Positions 32,932 to 42,374 of a DNA stretch of 63,581 nucleotides are shown here, piece by piece. The position numbers were made by a program, and so were the translations under genes. Position 1 is the first letter of the stretch. Every line of letters starts with the position of its first letter. The notes below the pieces were generated by a model, which did no database searches, was not told the DNA's origin, and saw only the letters and a list, made by a program, of their open reading frames with translations. The stretch is from contig UGGS01000003.1 in NCBI GenBank assembly GCA_900450595.1, positions 1 to 63,581 on the forward strand. The letters are read 5' to 3'. The DNA is from [Flavobacterium] thermophilum. GTDB lineage: Bacteria; Bacillota; Bacilli; Bacillales; Anoxybacillaceae.

Positions 32932-33462
32932 TTGGACTGGAAAGAGGTAAAGCGGTTCGCCTATGCCGGCCAGGCGTTTATCCCTGTCAACGTGGAAAAC
33001 AGAGGGGATTCGGTCAAACTTTTTTTCAGGAGCGGGGAAACTAAGCTGCTTGACGTGCAATCGAGTCTGTTTTTGAAGCGGCTTCTGACCTTCTTTGGCA
33101 CAAGCATTTCGATCAACCGCCATCGGTATGGGGAGTTGGTGGGGAAAAAGCAGCTCGTTCCCATCGTATTGTCGTATGGCTTTACCATCATTCCGTTTAA
33201 CGTTCGCGAGCCGGTCGGCCGACAAAGCCGTGTAGGGTGGTTTGTGTCAAGAGAGATTGAGCAGTTCCGGCAAAGATCTCCCCAGTGCACCACGATCCAT
33301 CTTCTTTCCGGACATCAGATTCCTGTGTTTCATTCCCGCAAGTTCTGCATTGACCAACTCAAAAATGCAAAATGGATTGAGATGTGCTACGGGGAGATTC
33401 ATGAACCGCATCGCAGGCAATGGATAAACGGCAGCGCAGTTTGTGAAACGGTGGTTATGTAG
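32932..33462 (+). CDS. ComK-family competence regulator-like protein
   Basis: A 176-residue protein matching the ComK pattern: LLTFFGTSISINRHRYGELV, then KKQLVPIVLSYGFTIIPFN in place of the SNQIFLFPT strand, RVGWFVSREIEQF for the CGWISHVHVKEF segment, and TTIHLLSGHQIPVFHS near the minor-groove-binding part. ComK switches on DNA uptake genes. Plasmid and ICE versions exist, but their roles are mostly untested. TTG start with AAGGGGATG about 10 bases upstream. The C terminus is shorter than in B. subtilis ComK. A terminator and then the second 131-bp repeat follow. Confidence 0.75.
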   Translation: MDWKEVKRFAYAGQAFIPVNVENRGDSVKLFFRSGETKLLDVQSSLFLKRLLTFFGTSISINRHRYGELVGKKQLVPIVLSYGFTIIPFNVREPVGRQSRVGWFVSREIEQFRQRSPQCTTIHLLSGHQIPVFHSRKFCIDQLKNAKWIEMCYGEIHEPHRRQWINGSAVCETVVM

Positions 33463-33499
33463 TGAAATGAATGATTTATCGCAATAAACCGGAAGGATC

Positions 33500-33526
33500 G
33501 GCGGCATTGGAGGCCGCTTTTTTCTT
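33500..33526 (+). terminator. Terminator of the ComK-like gene
   Basis: GCGGC-attggag-GCCGC followed by TTTTTT, immediately before the right copy of the 131-bp repeat. Confidence 0.85.
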
Positions 33527-33527
33527 T

Positions 33528-33658
33528 CCTAACAAGCAAAAATTATAATGGGGTGAGGCAAAGGAAGGAGCGTACTTGGGAAGGAGGTAAAAAAAAATAA
33601 AACGCATTTTTAGCCTGTTGCATTTTTTAATGCAACGGCCTAAAAATGCGCCAGGACA
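33528..33658. repeat. 131-bp direct repeat, right copy, with terminator hairpin
   Basis: It matches 2068-2198. Its hairpin, GCATTTTTAG...CTAAAAATGC (about 33603-33649), lies just past the stop of the minus-strand ArdC operon and is followed by a T run on that strand. It is therefore the natural terminator of that operon. This copy is probably the original backbone position. Confidence 0.9.
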
Positions 33659-33697
33659 AGACTAAAGAATATTGCTTTTATAGCGAAAGAACCTCTC

Positions 33698-34540
33698 TTA
33701 TCGTTCTAGTACGCTTGATCTTTCTCGGAATTTCTCTAACGATTGATATTTATCGGGATGGGGTTGTGGGTCAGGTTTTAATTGCAAGAACGGATTCTTC
33801 CATAAAGCATAAAATTTCACATCCTCCCGAATCCATTCTTTGGCTTTCTTCGGTTCTTTCCAATCTTCTCGAATTTCTTGCAACGATTTCTTTGTGGCAA
33901 AAGTGTGCGTGAAAGTGCCTTTATCTCCTTCTAACTGTACGGATAGAATATGTAAATGATTCCTCTTTTCCAACAATTGAATCGCCTTCACTCTAAATTC
34001 TTCGTTTCTCACAAACTCGTATTGATGATTCCCGCGATCATCTCGCATAAACTGCATTTTCTCGGCCAGTGTGACTTCTTTGAAAAAACCCATGAATTTT
34101 GCATAATAAGGATTTTCTTTCTCCATTTCAAGAACATGAATCGGGCGATTCTTGATCGTTTCGTGAATATCAATTAATTGTATCTTCGTTTCTAAGGGCA
34201 AGCTGCCAACTTTTAATATCATTTGTTCCTTTCGGATAAGGGGAAAACGATGAGCTTTAATCACCCCTTTTAAAGCAATATCAGCTCGATCGCTAATAAT
34301 ATTGGCAGGTACTCTTAATTCGTTTTCCTTTAATCGATAATAGGGCTGCTCTGTTTTTCCTCCTTTAGTGACAATGGCGTGGGCAGGAAGAGTGGCGTAT
34401 CCGCCCCTGAAATTTCCGATCACAACAGCAAAACGGGTTTTCGTAGGGGCGGCATGTGCTTCTTTATATTGAGGATTGGGATAGTCCCTCACTAACACAA
34501 TATCTCCTGTACGAATGGACATCCAATCATTCTTATTCAC
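33698..34540 (-). CDS. Plasmid protein with N-terminal PemK/MazF-like segment
   Basis: A 280-residue protein. Residues 9-60 (SIRTGDIVLVRDYPNPQY, RFAVVIGNF) resemble the opening of PemK/MazF-type SH3-like barrels. The remainder is unrelated to known toxins and has a charged C terminus. Last gene of a minus-strand set (36089 down to 33698) whose members overlap or nearly overlap. GTG start shared with the stop of the gene before it (8-base overlap). It could be a transfer-associated regulator. Not enough for a toxin call. Confidence 0.65.
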   Translation of the reverse strand: MNKNDWMSIRTGDIVLVRDYPNPQYKEAHAAPTKTRFAVVIGNFRGGYATLPAHAIVTKGGKTEQPYYRLKENELRVPANIISDRADIALKGVIKAHRFPLIRKEQMILKVGSLPLETKIQLIDIHETIKNRPIHVLEMEKENPYYAKFMGFFKEVTLAEKMQFMRDDRGNHQYEFVRNEEFRVKAIQLLEKRNHLHILSVQLEGDKGTFTHTFATKKSLQEIREDWKEPKKAKEWIREDVKFYALWKNPFLQLKPDPQPHPDKYQSLEKFRERSSVLER

Positions 34541-34889
34541 GGATTCCCCACGCTTTCTTTACGGCGTCGGCTAATTTTTCTTCATCGTTTTCGTCCAACG
34601 CTTTTTCGATCTCTCTCACTGTTTCTTCTGGTACTCCTTCATCTACAGCTTCTTCTAAATACTCAACTAAGTAAAAAGCATACGAAGGATTCGGACGTCC
34701 TTCTTTCTCATGGATTTCCACCCTTGATTTTAAATAGTTCAAGGCCTCGTCAAGATACTTTTCTTCTTCCTCCGTAATTTCTAAGTCTTCGATCAGTTGC
34801 TCTCTTGTTTTATCAAAGATCGTGTAACTCCATAAAAAATCATAATATTCGTCTGGGGTCATTTTACAGAACGGTTTTGTCTTTTCCAT
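34533..34889 (-). CDS. Acidic hypothetical protein
   Basis: A 118-residue, strongly acidic, helical protein (EDLEITEEEEKYLDEALNYL, LVEYLEEAVDEGVPEETVRE). Start at 34889, with GAGGTG six bases upstream. The acidity could suggest a DNA mimic, such as some plasmid antirestriction proteins, especially since it follows the ArdC-like gene by 16 bases. This is speculative; no family recognised. Confidence 0.65.
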   Translation of the reverse strand: MEKTKPFCKMTPDEYYDFLWSYTIFDKTREQLIEDLEITEEEEKYLDEALNYLKSRVEIHEKEGRPNPSYAFYLVEYLEEAVDEGVPEETVREIEKALDENDEEKLADAVKKAWGIRE

Positions 34890-34905
34890 ATTCATCACCT
34901 CATTA

Positions 34906-35898
34906 TTAACGTTGCAGCTGCATCTCTTTATCTTTTTCGTTTTTATTGTTTTTGTCTTGATCTTTAGATGACTCATGCATCTGACGCAATTCTTTGATTC
35001 GTTCTTTCATCAACTCGTCAATTTCTTGGATAATACCCTGGGCGACATGCTGAATCTCTTTCATGGCCTGTTTCGCCAACTGAATGTCTTTAGCCCAGGT
35101 CGCAATATATCCAGCGCTGTATGGTTCTGTGTCCAATCCGTAATATTTGGAGACGATAAATGCAACAGCTTCAGCTTGTGCTTCTTTGTGTCCTCTAGGC
35201 AAGTTTTGCATGTCACTGTCTTTATGATGCAATTGAGCGTGGGCGTATTCGTGAATGAGCGTTTTGAATTTCAATGAAGTATTTTCAACAGACGCATTAA
35301 TACGAATAAGGTGCTTTGCTCGATCATAGTACCCCTTTATATTCGGGTCGTCTAATACCTCTTCTTTCACTTCAATTCTGTTTTTATTCAAGTGAGCCAG
35401 AAAATGCTTGTAAAGCGACTGAATGCGTTCACTTTCCTTTAAATCTTCACGAATCAATTTTCGGATATCAAACAGCTCTTTTCCTTGGGTTTGGCTAATA
35501 TCAAAGACGTTGACAAAGCGAAAGCCTTTTAGAATTTCTTTCTTTTCCATCACTGTTCGCCCCTTTTCATCACGGACAGGCTCGTTCGTTTCAGGGTCAA
35601 TTTTGGGTTGCAACTTCTTCTCGAAGATCGGCGCAAAAATCTTAATGGCCTTTTCGCCTTTTTGAACGTGTCTGCCAAGCTCCTGCCACGCTTTGTATCC
35701 CATAACCAACGTGGCATTGGGTTTCTGTGATAAAATCATCATGACATTGTGAAGGCTGTACTTTGGAAACCTCGCAACCACCTCTAGGTATCGTTGAAAC
35801 TCTCCATTCTTGAAAATGCGCTCAATGGCTCGATCAACTTCTTTTTGGATTTTGTTCAGCTTTTCTTTGTATTCATTCGATTGTTGGTAATAACTCAT
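34906..35898 (-). CDS. ArdC-like antirestriction protein
   Basis: A 330-residue protein with the ArdC layout. The N-terminal ssDNA-binding domain is recognisable from KYSLHNVMMILSQKPNATLV, MGYKAWQELGRHVQKGEKAI (about 46-88). The C-terminal metallopeptidase-like domain has HEYAH (216-220) and EAQAEAVAFIVS. ArdC protects incoming single-stranded plasmid DNA from restriction in the recipient. It overlaps the upstream 64-residue gene by 4 bases (ATGA). The C-terminal tail is a highly charged coiled coil. Its place in the transfer region supports a role in establishment. Confidence 0.88.
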   Translation of the reverse strand: MSYYQQSNEYKEKLNKIQKEVDRAIERIFKNGEFQRYLEVVARFPKYSLHNVMMILSQKPNATLVMGYKAWQELGRHVQKGEKAIKIFAPIFEKKLQPKIDPETNEPVRDEKGRTVMEKKEILKGFRFVNVFDISQTQGKELFDIRKLIREDLKESERIQSLYKHFLAHLNKNRIEVKEEVLDDPNIKGYYDRAKHLIRINASVENTSLKFKTLIHEYAHAQLHHKDSDMQNLPRGHKEAQAEAVAFIVSKYYGLDTEPYSAGYIATWAKDIQLAKQAMKEIQHVAQGIIQEIDELMKERIKELRQMHESSKDQDKNNKNEKDKEMQLQR

Positions 35899-36089
35899 GA
35901 TTCATCCCTCACTATGGCGTACAGTGGCTCATACAGTTTTTTCCCGTTCTCTTCATATTCCAGATACCCTACTATCTCATAACCAATGAGAAATTCTCCT
36001 GAAGGAATCTCAGAAATGGTCTTAAGACCCGGCGGCTTAGTGCGATAAATCGGCTTTTCGCTGCCCAGGATTTCATGGTACTCGTACAT
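35895..36089 (-). CDS. Small hypothetical protein of the transfer region
   Basis: A 64-residue protein, probably a beta-rich small barrel (YEYHEILGSEKPIYRTKPPG, EFLIGYEIVGYLEYEENGKK). GAAAGGATGATCAATT precedes the ATG. It overlaps the ArdC-like gene by 4 bases and follows topB by 32 bases, so it is part of the same operon. Function unknown. Confidence 0.65.
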   Translation of the reverse strand: MYEYHEILGSEKPIYRTKPPGLKTISEIPSGEFLIGYEIVGYLEYEENGKKLYEPLYAIVRDES

Positions 36090-36121
36090 AATTGATCATC
36101 CTTTCTTCAAATGGTCTTGGT

Positions 36122-38242
36122 TTATTGGAATGTGAACTGGATTTCCCCTTTTTGGAGTGTCAAATAGGCGTCAAAGGTCTTTTTCCCTTTGAATCCCTTG
36201 ATCTTATTGGTTTTTCCTTTTTCACAAAGCTGCTTAACGTGTGTCTTAGTGATGTTTTTTCCTAAAATGGACTTCGGAAATGTCTGCTTACACCCGTTGG
36301 CATACTCTGTACATCCGTAGAATGTCTTTCGATCGACAATGTATCCTTTTTGACAACGAGGGCATGGGGCGATCGTATTTTCCTTCTTGATCTCTTCAAG
36401 CGCCTGTTTGGCATCGATACGTTCAACATCCTGAGAAGCCTGTTGAATCAGCGCATAACATAGCTTTTTCGCCTGCTCAATAAACACCTCTTTTGATCGG
36501 TTGCCTTTCCCGATTTCTTGCAAAAACAGCTCCCATTTCGCTGTCATTTCCGGCTTGGATAGAATAGTTCCTTTGACTGATTCGCAAAGGATTTCTCCTT
36601 TCTTCGTCACAAACACTTGGTTTTTCTTTACTTCGATTAGTCGCCGTTGAATCAAGGTATCAATAATGGCTGCTCTTGTGGCTTCGGTTCCTAACCCCTC
36701 AACCTGATTCAGCGCTTCTTTCATCTCCCGATCTTCTACGTACTTTCCGGCTGTTTTCATTAGTGTGATAAGCTGTCCTTGGGTATACGGCTTTGGTGGT
36801 TGAGTCATCCCCTGCTTAACGGAAATATCGGCTTTAGCCGATTCTCCTTCTTTAACTTCAGGTAAAATAGCTACTTGTTCCCCTTCACTTTCTTCGTCTT
36901 TTTCGTTTTGATACAGAGCCTTCCATCCCATCTCTTTCTCTGTTCGTCCTTTAGTGACAAATTCTTGTTTTCCAACAGAAGTAATGATGACGGTTTCGTC
37001 ATAAACATAATCAGTCATGAACATAGCCAGGGCGCTTTTTAAGATTTCGTAATACACTTCTTTTTCGTCAGACGAAAAAGTTTCAAACGCCTTAGTGTCA
37101 GGGACTTTTTCTGTTGGAATAATGGCGTAGTGATCGCTCACTTTCTCTGGATTTACATAGCGTTTAGAAGGCTGAAGCGAACGAATAGGAACATGAATGC
37201 CTAGACACTGTTGATATTGGTCCACATGCTTTTGTAAGTAGGTGTATTCTTCCTCGGTGATATATTGCGAATCGGTTCGAGGATACGATACATATCCTTT
37301 CTCGTATAAAGATTGCACAAGCTCCAATACTTTCGTTGGACTGAACTTTTTGGTTCGGTTGAGCTTGCTTTGCAGCGTCGATAAACTGTGCAGTTTCGGA
37401 GCTGGTGTTCGTTTTTCGCTGATTCGTACGCTCTTAATCACTGCTTGGTACGTCTGTTGCTCTTTCGTGATGTCGGGACGGACAGCTTCGTACAATTCAT
37501 CGGGAGACGAAAAACGCTTGTTCAGTTTCCCTCGGTACGTTCCGTTCTTGACTGTAAACTGTCCCTCTAATTCGTAAAACGGTTCCGGTCGAAATTGTTC
37601 AATTTCTTTTTGGCGATCGTAAATCAGTTTCAAAACAGGAGTCTGCACCCGTCCGACGCTAAATACATCCCGGATGCCCTTTTGCTGAAGAAGAAGCGTA
37701 TAGAGCCGACTAGCATTCATTCCTACTAGCCAGTCGGCGATCTGTCTCGCCTGGGCTTCATGAAACAAATGGATGGTTTCTTTCCCGTCTTTCAGTTCAG
37801 CAAACCCTTTTCGAATGGCATTTTCGGTTAGAGATGATGTCCAAAAGCGCTTAATCCGTTTTTTTGAGCATCCGGCCATGAGGATAAGCAGACGAGCGAT
37901 ATTTTCTCCTTCCCTGGCTGGATCGGTCGCAATAATGATTTCATCAGCCTCTTTAAGCAGCTTCTTAACGGTTTGAAACTGTTTGGCTTTATCCTTCGAC
38001 ACTTTGTACTCAAACTGCCCAGGAATAATCGGCAAAGTGGCCAAGTCCCATTTTTTCCATTCCGGACGGTATTCCTCTGGCTCTTTTAGCTCGACTAGAT
38101 GGCCAATTGCCCAGGTCACTGTTGCCCCGTTCGGAAATTCTTTACACGACTGAATAGAAAGAAAACCGTTTCCTTTGGTATGTGGAAACGGTGATGCGAG
38201 TTTTCGTGCCTGGTCGGGTTTTTCTGCAAGAATGACGATCAT
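36122..38242 (-). CDS. topB: DNA topoisomerase III (plasmid type)
   Basis: A 706-residue type IA topoisomerase. The TOPRIM start (MIVILAEKPDQARKLA), the Asp pair in IIATDPAREGENIARL, and the nucleophile Tyr in GYVSYPRTDSQYIT are intact. The C-terminal CPRCQKGYIVDRKTFYGC...C is a single zinc finger. It cuts and passes single strands, and in conjugative plasmids of Gram-positive bacteria it is thought to help resolve transferred or replicating DNA. Lies 21 bases after the coupling protein gene, same strand. Confidence 0.93.
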   Translation of the reverse strand: MIVILAEKPDQARKLASPFPHTKGNGFLSIQSCKEFPNGATVTWAIGHLVELKEPEEYRPEWKKWDLATLPIIPGQFEYKVSKDKAKQFQTVKKLLKEADEIIIATDPAREGENIARLLILMAGCSKKRIKRFWTSSLTENAIRKGFAELKDGKETIHLFHEAQARQIADWLVGMNASRLYTLLLQQKGIRDVFSVGRVQTPVLKLIYDRQKEIEQFRPEPFYELEGQFTVKNGTYRGKLNKRFSSPDELYEAVRPDITKEQQTYQAVIKSVRISEKRTPAPKLHSLSTLQSKLNRTKKFSPTKVLELVQSLYEKGYVSYPRTDSQYITEEEYTYLQKHVDQYQQCLGIHVPIRSLQPSKRYVNPEKVSDHYAIIPTEKVPDTKAFETFSSDEKEVYYEILKSALAMFMTDYVYDETVIITSVGKQEFVTKGRTEKEMGWKALYQNEKDEESEGEQVAILPEVKEGESAKADISVKQGMTQPPKPYTQGQLITLMKTAGKYVEDREMKEALNQVEGLGTEATRAAIIDTLIQRRLIEVKKNQVFVTKKGEILCESVKGTILSKPEMTAKWELFLQEIGKGNRSKEVFIEQAKKLCYALIQQASQDVERIDAKQALEEIKKENTIAPCPRCQKGYIVDRKTFYGCTEYANGCKQTFPKSILGKNITKTHVKQLCEKGKTNKIKGFKGKKTFDAYLTLQKGEIQFTFQ

Positions 38243-38263
38243 GAAAGCATCCCCCTATCGATT

Positions 38264-40399
38264 TCAAATTGGCAGCTCGTCGGCGATTTTCTGATTGCTT
38301 TCTTCTTGCTCTCCTTCGCTGTCATCGCTGAATTCGCTGAATTCTTCAATGATCTCCATTAAGTCCTCCTCGGTGATCTCATCTTCCATTTCATCGAATG
38401 CGTCTAATTCTTCCTCAATTTCATCTAAAATCGATTGTAGTTCTTCTGCTTCTCCCACTTCTTCGGATTCGTTTTCTTCATCTTCGTTTTCATCCTCAAC
38501 GTTGCCAAGTAATACCCTCAATTCCTCTTCGGTAATCTCTTCGTCCTCTTCTTCTTCGTCAATCTTATTGATCTCATCGATCATTTCGTTAAGCAATACC
38601 ACATCCGACTCTTCTAACTCTTGCTTGACTTCTTGGATGTCTTGGGCAGCCGAATCTTCTTCATCCCATACCCATTCTCCATTCCACAACGGCGCAGTAT
38701 ATCCTAAACGGCTTCGGTATTTTTCATAGTTGCTCAATAAATCGCCGTAAATATCGAACTGCCACGCTTTTTCTAGCTTCATCGGGTAAGCCCCAGATAC
38801 GAATAAATAACAAGTGTTTTTGTCCATGTTCATAAGTTCGCCCGGCGTAATCAATGAGCGCTTTACATATTGCTCTGAAATGCTTTTGCTGCCTTCCTTA
38901 CGTCCATAGGAAGCACTTTTCTGTTTGTGCTTCACCGTAGTCTCTCCGGCGAGTTCACTAAAATATTTCGCTGTTTTCGTGTCTTTTGTTCGCAGAAACA
39001 ACTGAGTATCGTGGTTATTGATGATCGAACGAGCCATTTCCGGACCATATCGTTTTTTGTCCTCTAGCTGTCCGATGTCCTGGATAATCGTCATCATGGC
39101 CATACCAAGTCCTCGACAGGTTGCCAATACTCGCGGATATTTGTTGATCGTGCCGATGTTGGCGAATTCGTCCAACAGAAAGATAGTGGGAATCGGTAAC
39201 TTCGAGTGATTCTTGTCAGCAATGTCGTATAGAACAGCGATCAACTGTTCAAAGAACGTAGCAGTCAATTGAACAAACGGGTTTTCATCCATGCGAATCT
39301 TGATGTACAAAACGGATTTTTCTTTCTGCAAGTCATGAAATTTAAAATCGCTCTTAGCAGTCATTTTTGCGATCTTTTGCATCGCGAAAATGGAGATTTG
39401 TTGCGCCAAGGTTGCCATAATGCCAGCTCTAGTGTTTCCACTGCTCATGTTTGCAAGGGTGAACATATGATACGCTGGATGGTCTGGGGACATATTTTTA
39501 ATGATTTCATCCAAATATTCTTCATCTTTTCCTGCTCTCGCCACCATTTCAACGACATGGCGCATATTGGCCTTGTCTTTGTATTTTTCCTTCACGTACA
39601 GGATGAATGCTGACAGAAAGGCGACAGCTGATTCACTCCAGAAATCGCGTTTTCCTTCGTCAACCGAGTTAGAAGCGATCGTATTAGCAATTGCCCTAGC
39701 ATCCTCATCATCTTCGACGTAGTCTAATGGATTGTATCGATCGCAATTGACGAAATTGATAAAGTCCACTTGGTAGACTTTATAGCCCTGATCTCGCTTG
39801 ATCTGATGGGTAGCTTCGTATATCTCTCCTTTTGGGTCCGTGACAATAATCGTTTCTTCCGTATGGTTTATCATGTTCGGGAAAACAAAGGATTGACCTT
39901 TCCCCGATCCCGACGAACCAATGACCAAGACATTTCGGTTATCGATCGTCGTGTTTCTCGGAATGATGAGAAGTTCCCGTTTTTTTGGCACTTTGCCAAC
40001 GATAATCCCTTTTTCCATCTGAAAAGCGTCAACAGGGTCTTTCGTATACGAGTTGTTTTTCGAGAACATCTTGCCGTCGATGACTTCATCCGGCGTTCCC
40101 CACCGGGAAGTTCCATGCAAGCCAAAGTCGCTAGCATATTCTAACTTCGGAACAATAATGGATGACCGAAAAGTGTATAGCAGCGCTGCTAAAATCACAA
40201 ACGGAGCCAATGAGAAAACCGTTTTTAAGTTCTCTTCCGTGTAAACAAACGTGATTAACTCTTTCGGTCTTAATAAAATTTCTTTTAAGTCGCCTCCGTT
40301 CCCGATCATATAAAACAATCCCATCAGAACATAGGCAGCTATAACGGTCAACACAACACTAGCGAATATCGGCTTCCAAGCATCTTTTTTTAAGTTCAT
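38264..40399 (-). CDS. Type IV coupling protein, VirD4/TraG type
   Basis: A 711-residue hexameric ATPase that brings the relaxosome to the secretion channel. Two N-terminal membrane helices (about 12-30 and 58-75) are followed by Walker A IGSSGSGKGQSFV (about 156-168) and Walker B FLLDEFANIG. The C-terminal 100 residues are a very acidic low-complexity tail (DEEEEDEEITEEELRV), as in several Firmicutes TraG/TcpA-like proteins. Sits between relaxase and topoisomerase genes, 18 and 21 bases from each. Complete. Confidence 0.93.
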   Translation of the reverse strand: MNLKKDAWKPIFASVVLTVIAAYVLMGLFYMIGNGGDLKEILLRPKELITFVYTEENLKTVFSLAPFVILAALLYTFRSSIIVPKLEYASDFGLHGTSRWGTPDEVIDGKMFSKNNSYTKDPVDAFQMEKGIIVGKVPKKRELLIIPRNTTIDNRNVLVIGSSGSGKGQSFVFPNMINHTEETIIVTDPKGEIYEATHQIKRDQGYKVYQVDFINFVNCDRYNPLDYVEDDEDARAIANTIASNSVDEGKRDFWSESAVAFLSAFILYVKEKYKDKANMRHVVEMVARAGKDEEYLDEIIKNMSPDHPAYHMFTLANMSSGNTRAGIMATLAQQISIFAMQKIAKMTAKSDFKFHDLQKEKSVLYIKIRMDENPFVQLTATFFEQLIAVLYDIADKNHSKLPIPTIFLLDEFANIGTINKYPRVLATCRGLGMAMMTIIQDIGQLEDKKRYGPEMARSIINNHDTQLFLRTKDTKTAKYFSELAGETTVKHKQKSASYGRKEGSKSISEQYVKRSLITPGELMNMDKNTCYLFVSGAYPMKLEKAWQFDIYGDLLSNYEKYRSRLGYTAPLWNGEWVWDEEDSAAQDIQEVKQELEESDVVLLNEMIDEINKIDEEEEDEEITEEELRVLLGNVEDENEDEENESEEVGEAEELQSILDEIEEELDAFDEMEDEITEEDLMEIIEEFSEFSDDSEGEQEESNQKIADELPI

Positions 40400-40417
40400 C
40401 GTGATTTCCTCTCCCCC

Positions 40418-42349
40418 TTAGCGTTCAAATTCTTGACCACGATATCTTCTGCGTTGCCGTTTCTTCGTTGGATCTTTCTCATATTTCTTGCGATCATTCG
40501 CTCGTTGCGCTTCTTCTATCGCTTCTAACAAGCCATCAGCCACATGTTGCCGGTATTGATACTCCATGATCTGCGCTTCTGTTTCAGGTTTTGGCATACG
40601 TTCGAGTTTTTGTTGTTCGCTAACGTGGATACGGCGTAAATCTGCTTCAAGGTCTTTACTGCTTTCTCCACGTTCCACCAGCTCATGCAACCGCAACAAG
40701 GCTGCCGTGTTCGTGATCGATACATCTCTGCCGTAATGCTCGCTCAAAATGGCTTGCAAAACAGCTTTGTTTTCCTCAAGCTCCTTGCTCATCTTTTCTT
40801 TTCTTAACATGCATTGCTCGATCTTCCGGCTCGCTTCAAAGGCCTGCTCAAAGTCTCTTACCTTCAACGCCTCCATGCGCTCTTTCGATTGCTTTTGAAT
40901 CGTGCGATTCAAAACGAAGAGACTTTGATACATGTTTCGGGTTTGCTCCGCGAAGGTCGGCATCCGATGAATCTCTTGCTCTTTCTTCGCCGCATAAGCA
41001 GGAATTTCACTCTCTGGCAACACACCCCCTGTGTCCTTAAAGTATTGAACGGCATGATATTTTTCTTCAATCCGGAAGTCAGCTCTGGCATGAGGATACA
41101 AGACTCGGAACTCTTCTTCTGTTAGCCGTTTTTGCACTTCCAGTGCTAATTCGGCTTTCTTCAGAACAGCTTCGTATTTGGTTAACTCGTTTTCAAAGGA
41201 TTTCTCCATCTCTTTAAGTTGAGCGATTTTTTCTCTTAGTTGCTCATTAAATTTTCCTGGATGGAAGCCGTACTGAATTACTTGTTTTGGTTCTTGCTGA
41301 TACACATGATACGCCTTATTGATGACATTCTTAAGCGCTCGCAGCTTCAGCTGCTGGCTGTCGATTTTTTTCTTCCAATTGCCTTCAGCGAGATCATGAT
41401 ATACACGTCTTGCTACAGCAAAATCAACATACGATTTTGCTCGCTTGGCAACCAAAAGCAGTGATGCTTTTTCTACATCGTTTAGAGAAGCATTTTTGCG
41501 AATAGATTCGATCGTTTCATTGAGCGATTTTTCTTCTTGATAATCAGAAATGGATACAACTTTTTCTTTTTGTTTTAGTGCTTTTAGTTCTTGGTTGATG
41601 CGCTGAATTTCTTGATTTAGCTTTCCATAATAGGTAACTGGTTCATATGGTTTCCCTTGTTTCTCAGCTTCTCTTTTCATTCGTTGTTCGTATTGATATG
41701 CCTCACGAGAAAGACGAATTTGAGGCACTTTATCGATTCCTTGTTTCTCATAGCTTTCATGAGAAACGCGATCATCGATTCCTTTTTCTTTAAATTTTTC
41801 GTTGATCTTATCGGCGAAGTTTTTCCGCCATTTCAGCAGCGTTTCTTTATCATTCCAGTTTGTTAAATGAACGGATTTTCCGTTCACTTTTTTACGTTTC
41901 TGTCCCCACGTTCCATCCTCGTTAAACGGGCGCATCGTTAACATGATGTGAGCGTGTGGATTATGTTTTTTATCACGGTGAATGGCGATATCTGCTACCA
42001 TTCCTTCATCTGCAAAATTCTCTTTACAAAAGTCCAAAAGTAATTGCGTTTGCTCTTCATTGGTTAATTGTGTTGGAAGAGCGACGATGATTTCTCTAGC
42101 TAATTGAGCGTTATGTTGTTTTTCAACTTTCTCCACTTCGTTCCATAAACGTTCGCGATTGTAGACCCACTCTGGAGCATGTTTTGGCGCAAGAATATAA
42201 GTTTCCGGAGGAACGTCACGATGGCCGTATTTTTTCGTTAATCCATCCCGTTCTGAATACAATGCTTCTCCACTTCGATAGGCAGCACAAGCAACAGCTG
42301 AACGATTTGATTTACTAATGATTTGTGTACGGAATAGAAAGTATGCCAT
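40418..42349 (-). CDS. MobA/MobL (MobQ) family relaxase
   Basis: A 643-residue relaxase. The N-terminal domain starts AYFLFRTQIISKSNRSAVAC, AAYRSGE (the MobQ signature) and has the metal-binding histidines in HRDKKHNPHAHIMLTM (H-x7-H-x-H). The catalytic Tyr is probably the Tyr in AAYRSG or EALYSERDG. The C-terminal ~400 residues are long coiled coils without a visible primase or helicase. It nicks oriT and leads DNA into the recipient. The second ATG (42349) is preferred because GGAGG is seven bases upstream. A candidate oriT with inverted repeats lies just before the gene. Confidence 0.9.
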   Translation of the reverse strand: MAYFLFRTQIISKSNRSAVACAAYRSGEALYSERDGLTKKYGHRDVPPETYILAPKHAPEWVYNRERLWNEVEKVEKQHNAQLAREIIVALPTQLTNEEQTQLLLDFCKENFADEGMVADIAIHRDKKHNPHAHIMLTMRPFNEDGTWGQKRKKVNGKSVHLTNWNDKETLLKWRKNFADKINEKFKEKGIDDRVSHESYEKQGIDKVPQIRLSREAYQYEQRMKREAEKQGKPYEPVTYYGKLNQEIQRINQELKALKQKEKVVSISDYQEEKSLNETIESIRKNASLNDVEKASLLLVAKRAKSYVDFAVARRVYHDLAEGNWKKKIDSQQLKLRALKNVINKAYHVYQQEPKQVIQYGFHPGKFNEQLREKIAQLKEMEKSFENELTKYEAVLKKAELALEVQKRLTEEEFRVLYPHARADFRIEEKYHAVQYFKDTGGVLPESEIPAYAAKKEQEIHRMPTFAEQTRNMYQSLFVLNRTIQKQSKERMEALKVRDFEQAFEASRKIEQCMLRKEKMSKELEENKAVLQAILSEHYGRDVSITNTAALLRLHELVERGESSKDLEADLRRIHVSEQQKLERMPKPETEAQIMEYQYRQHVADGLLEAIEEAQRANDRKKYEKDPTKKRQRRRYRGQEFER

Positions 42350-42374
42350 CGTCATTCCTCCTTTCTTAATTTTT

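Noticed and set aside
33698..34540. PemK/MazF toxin
   Set aside because: Only the first ~50 residues have a similar pattern, the protein is more than twice the toxin length and no antitoxin partner is clear.
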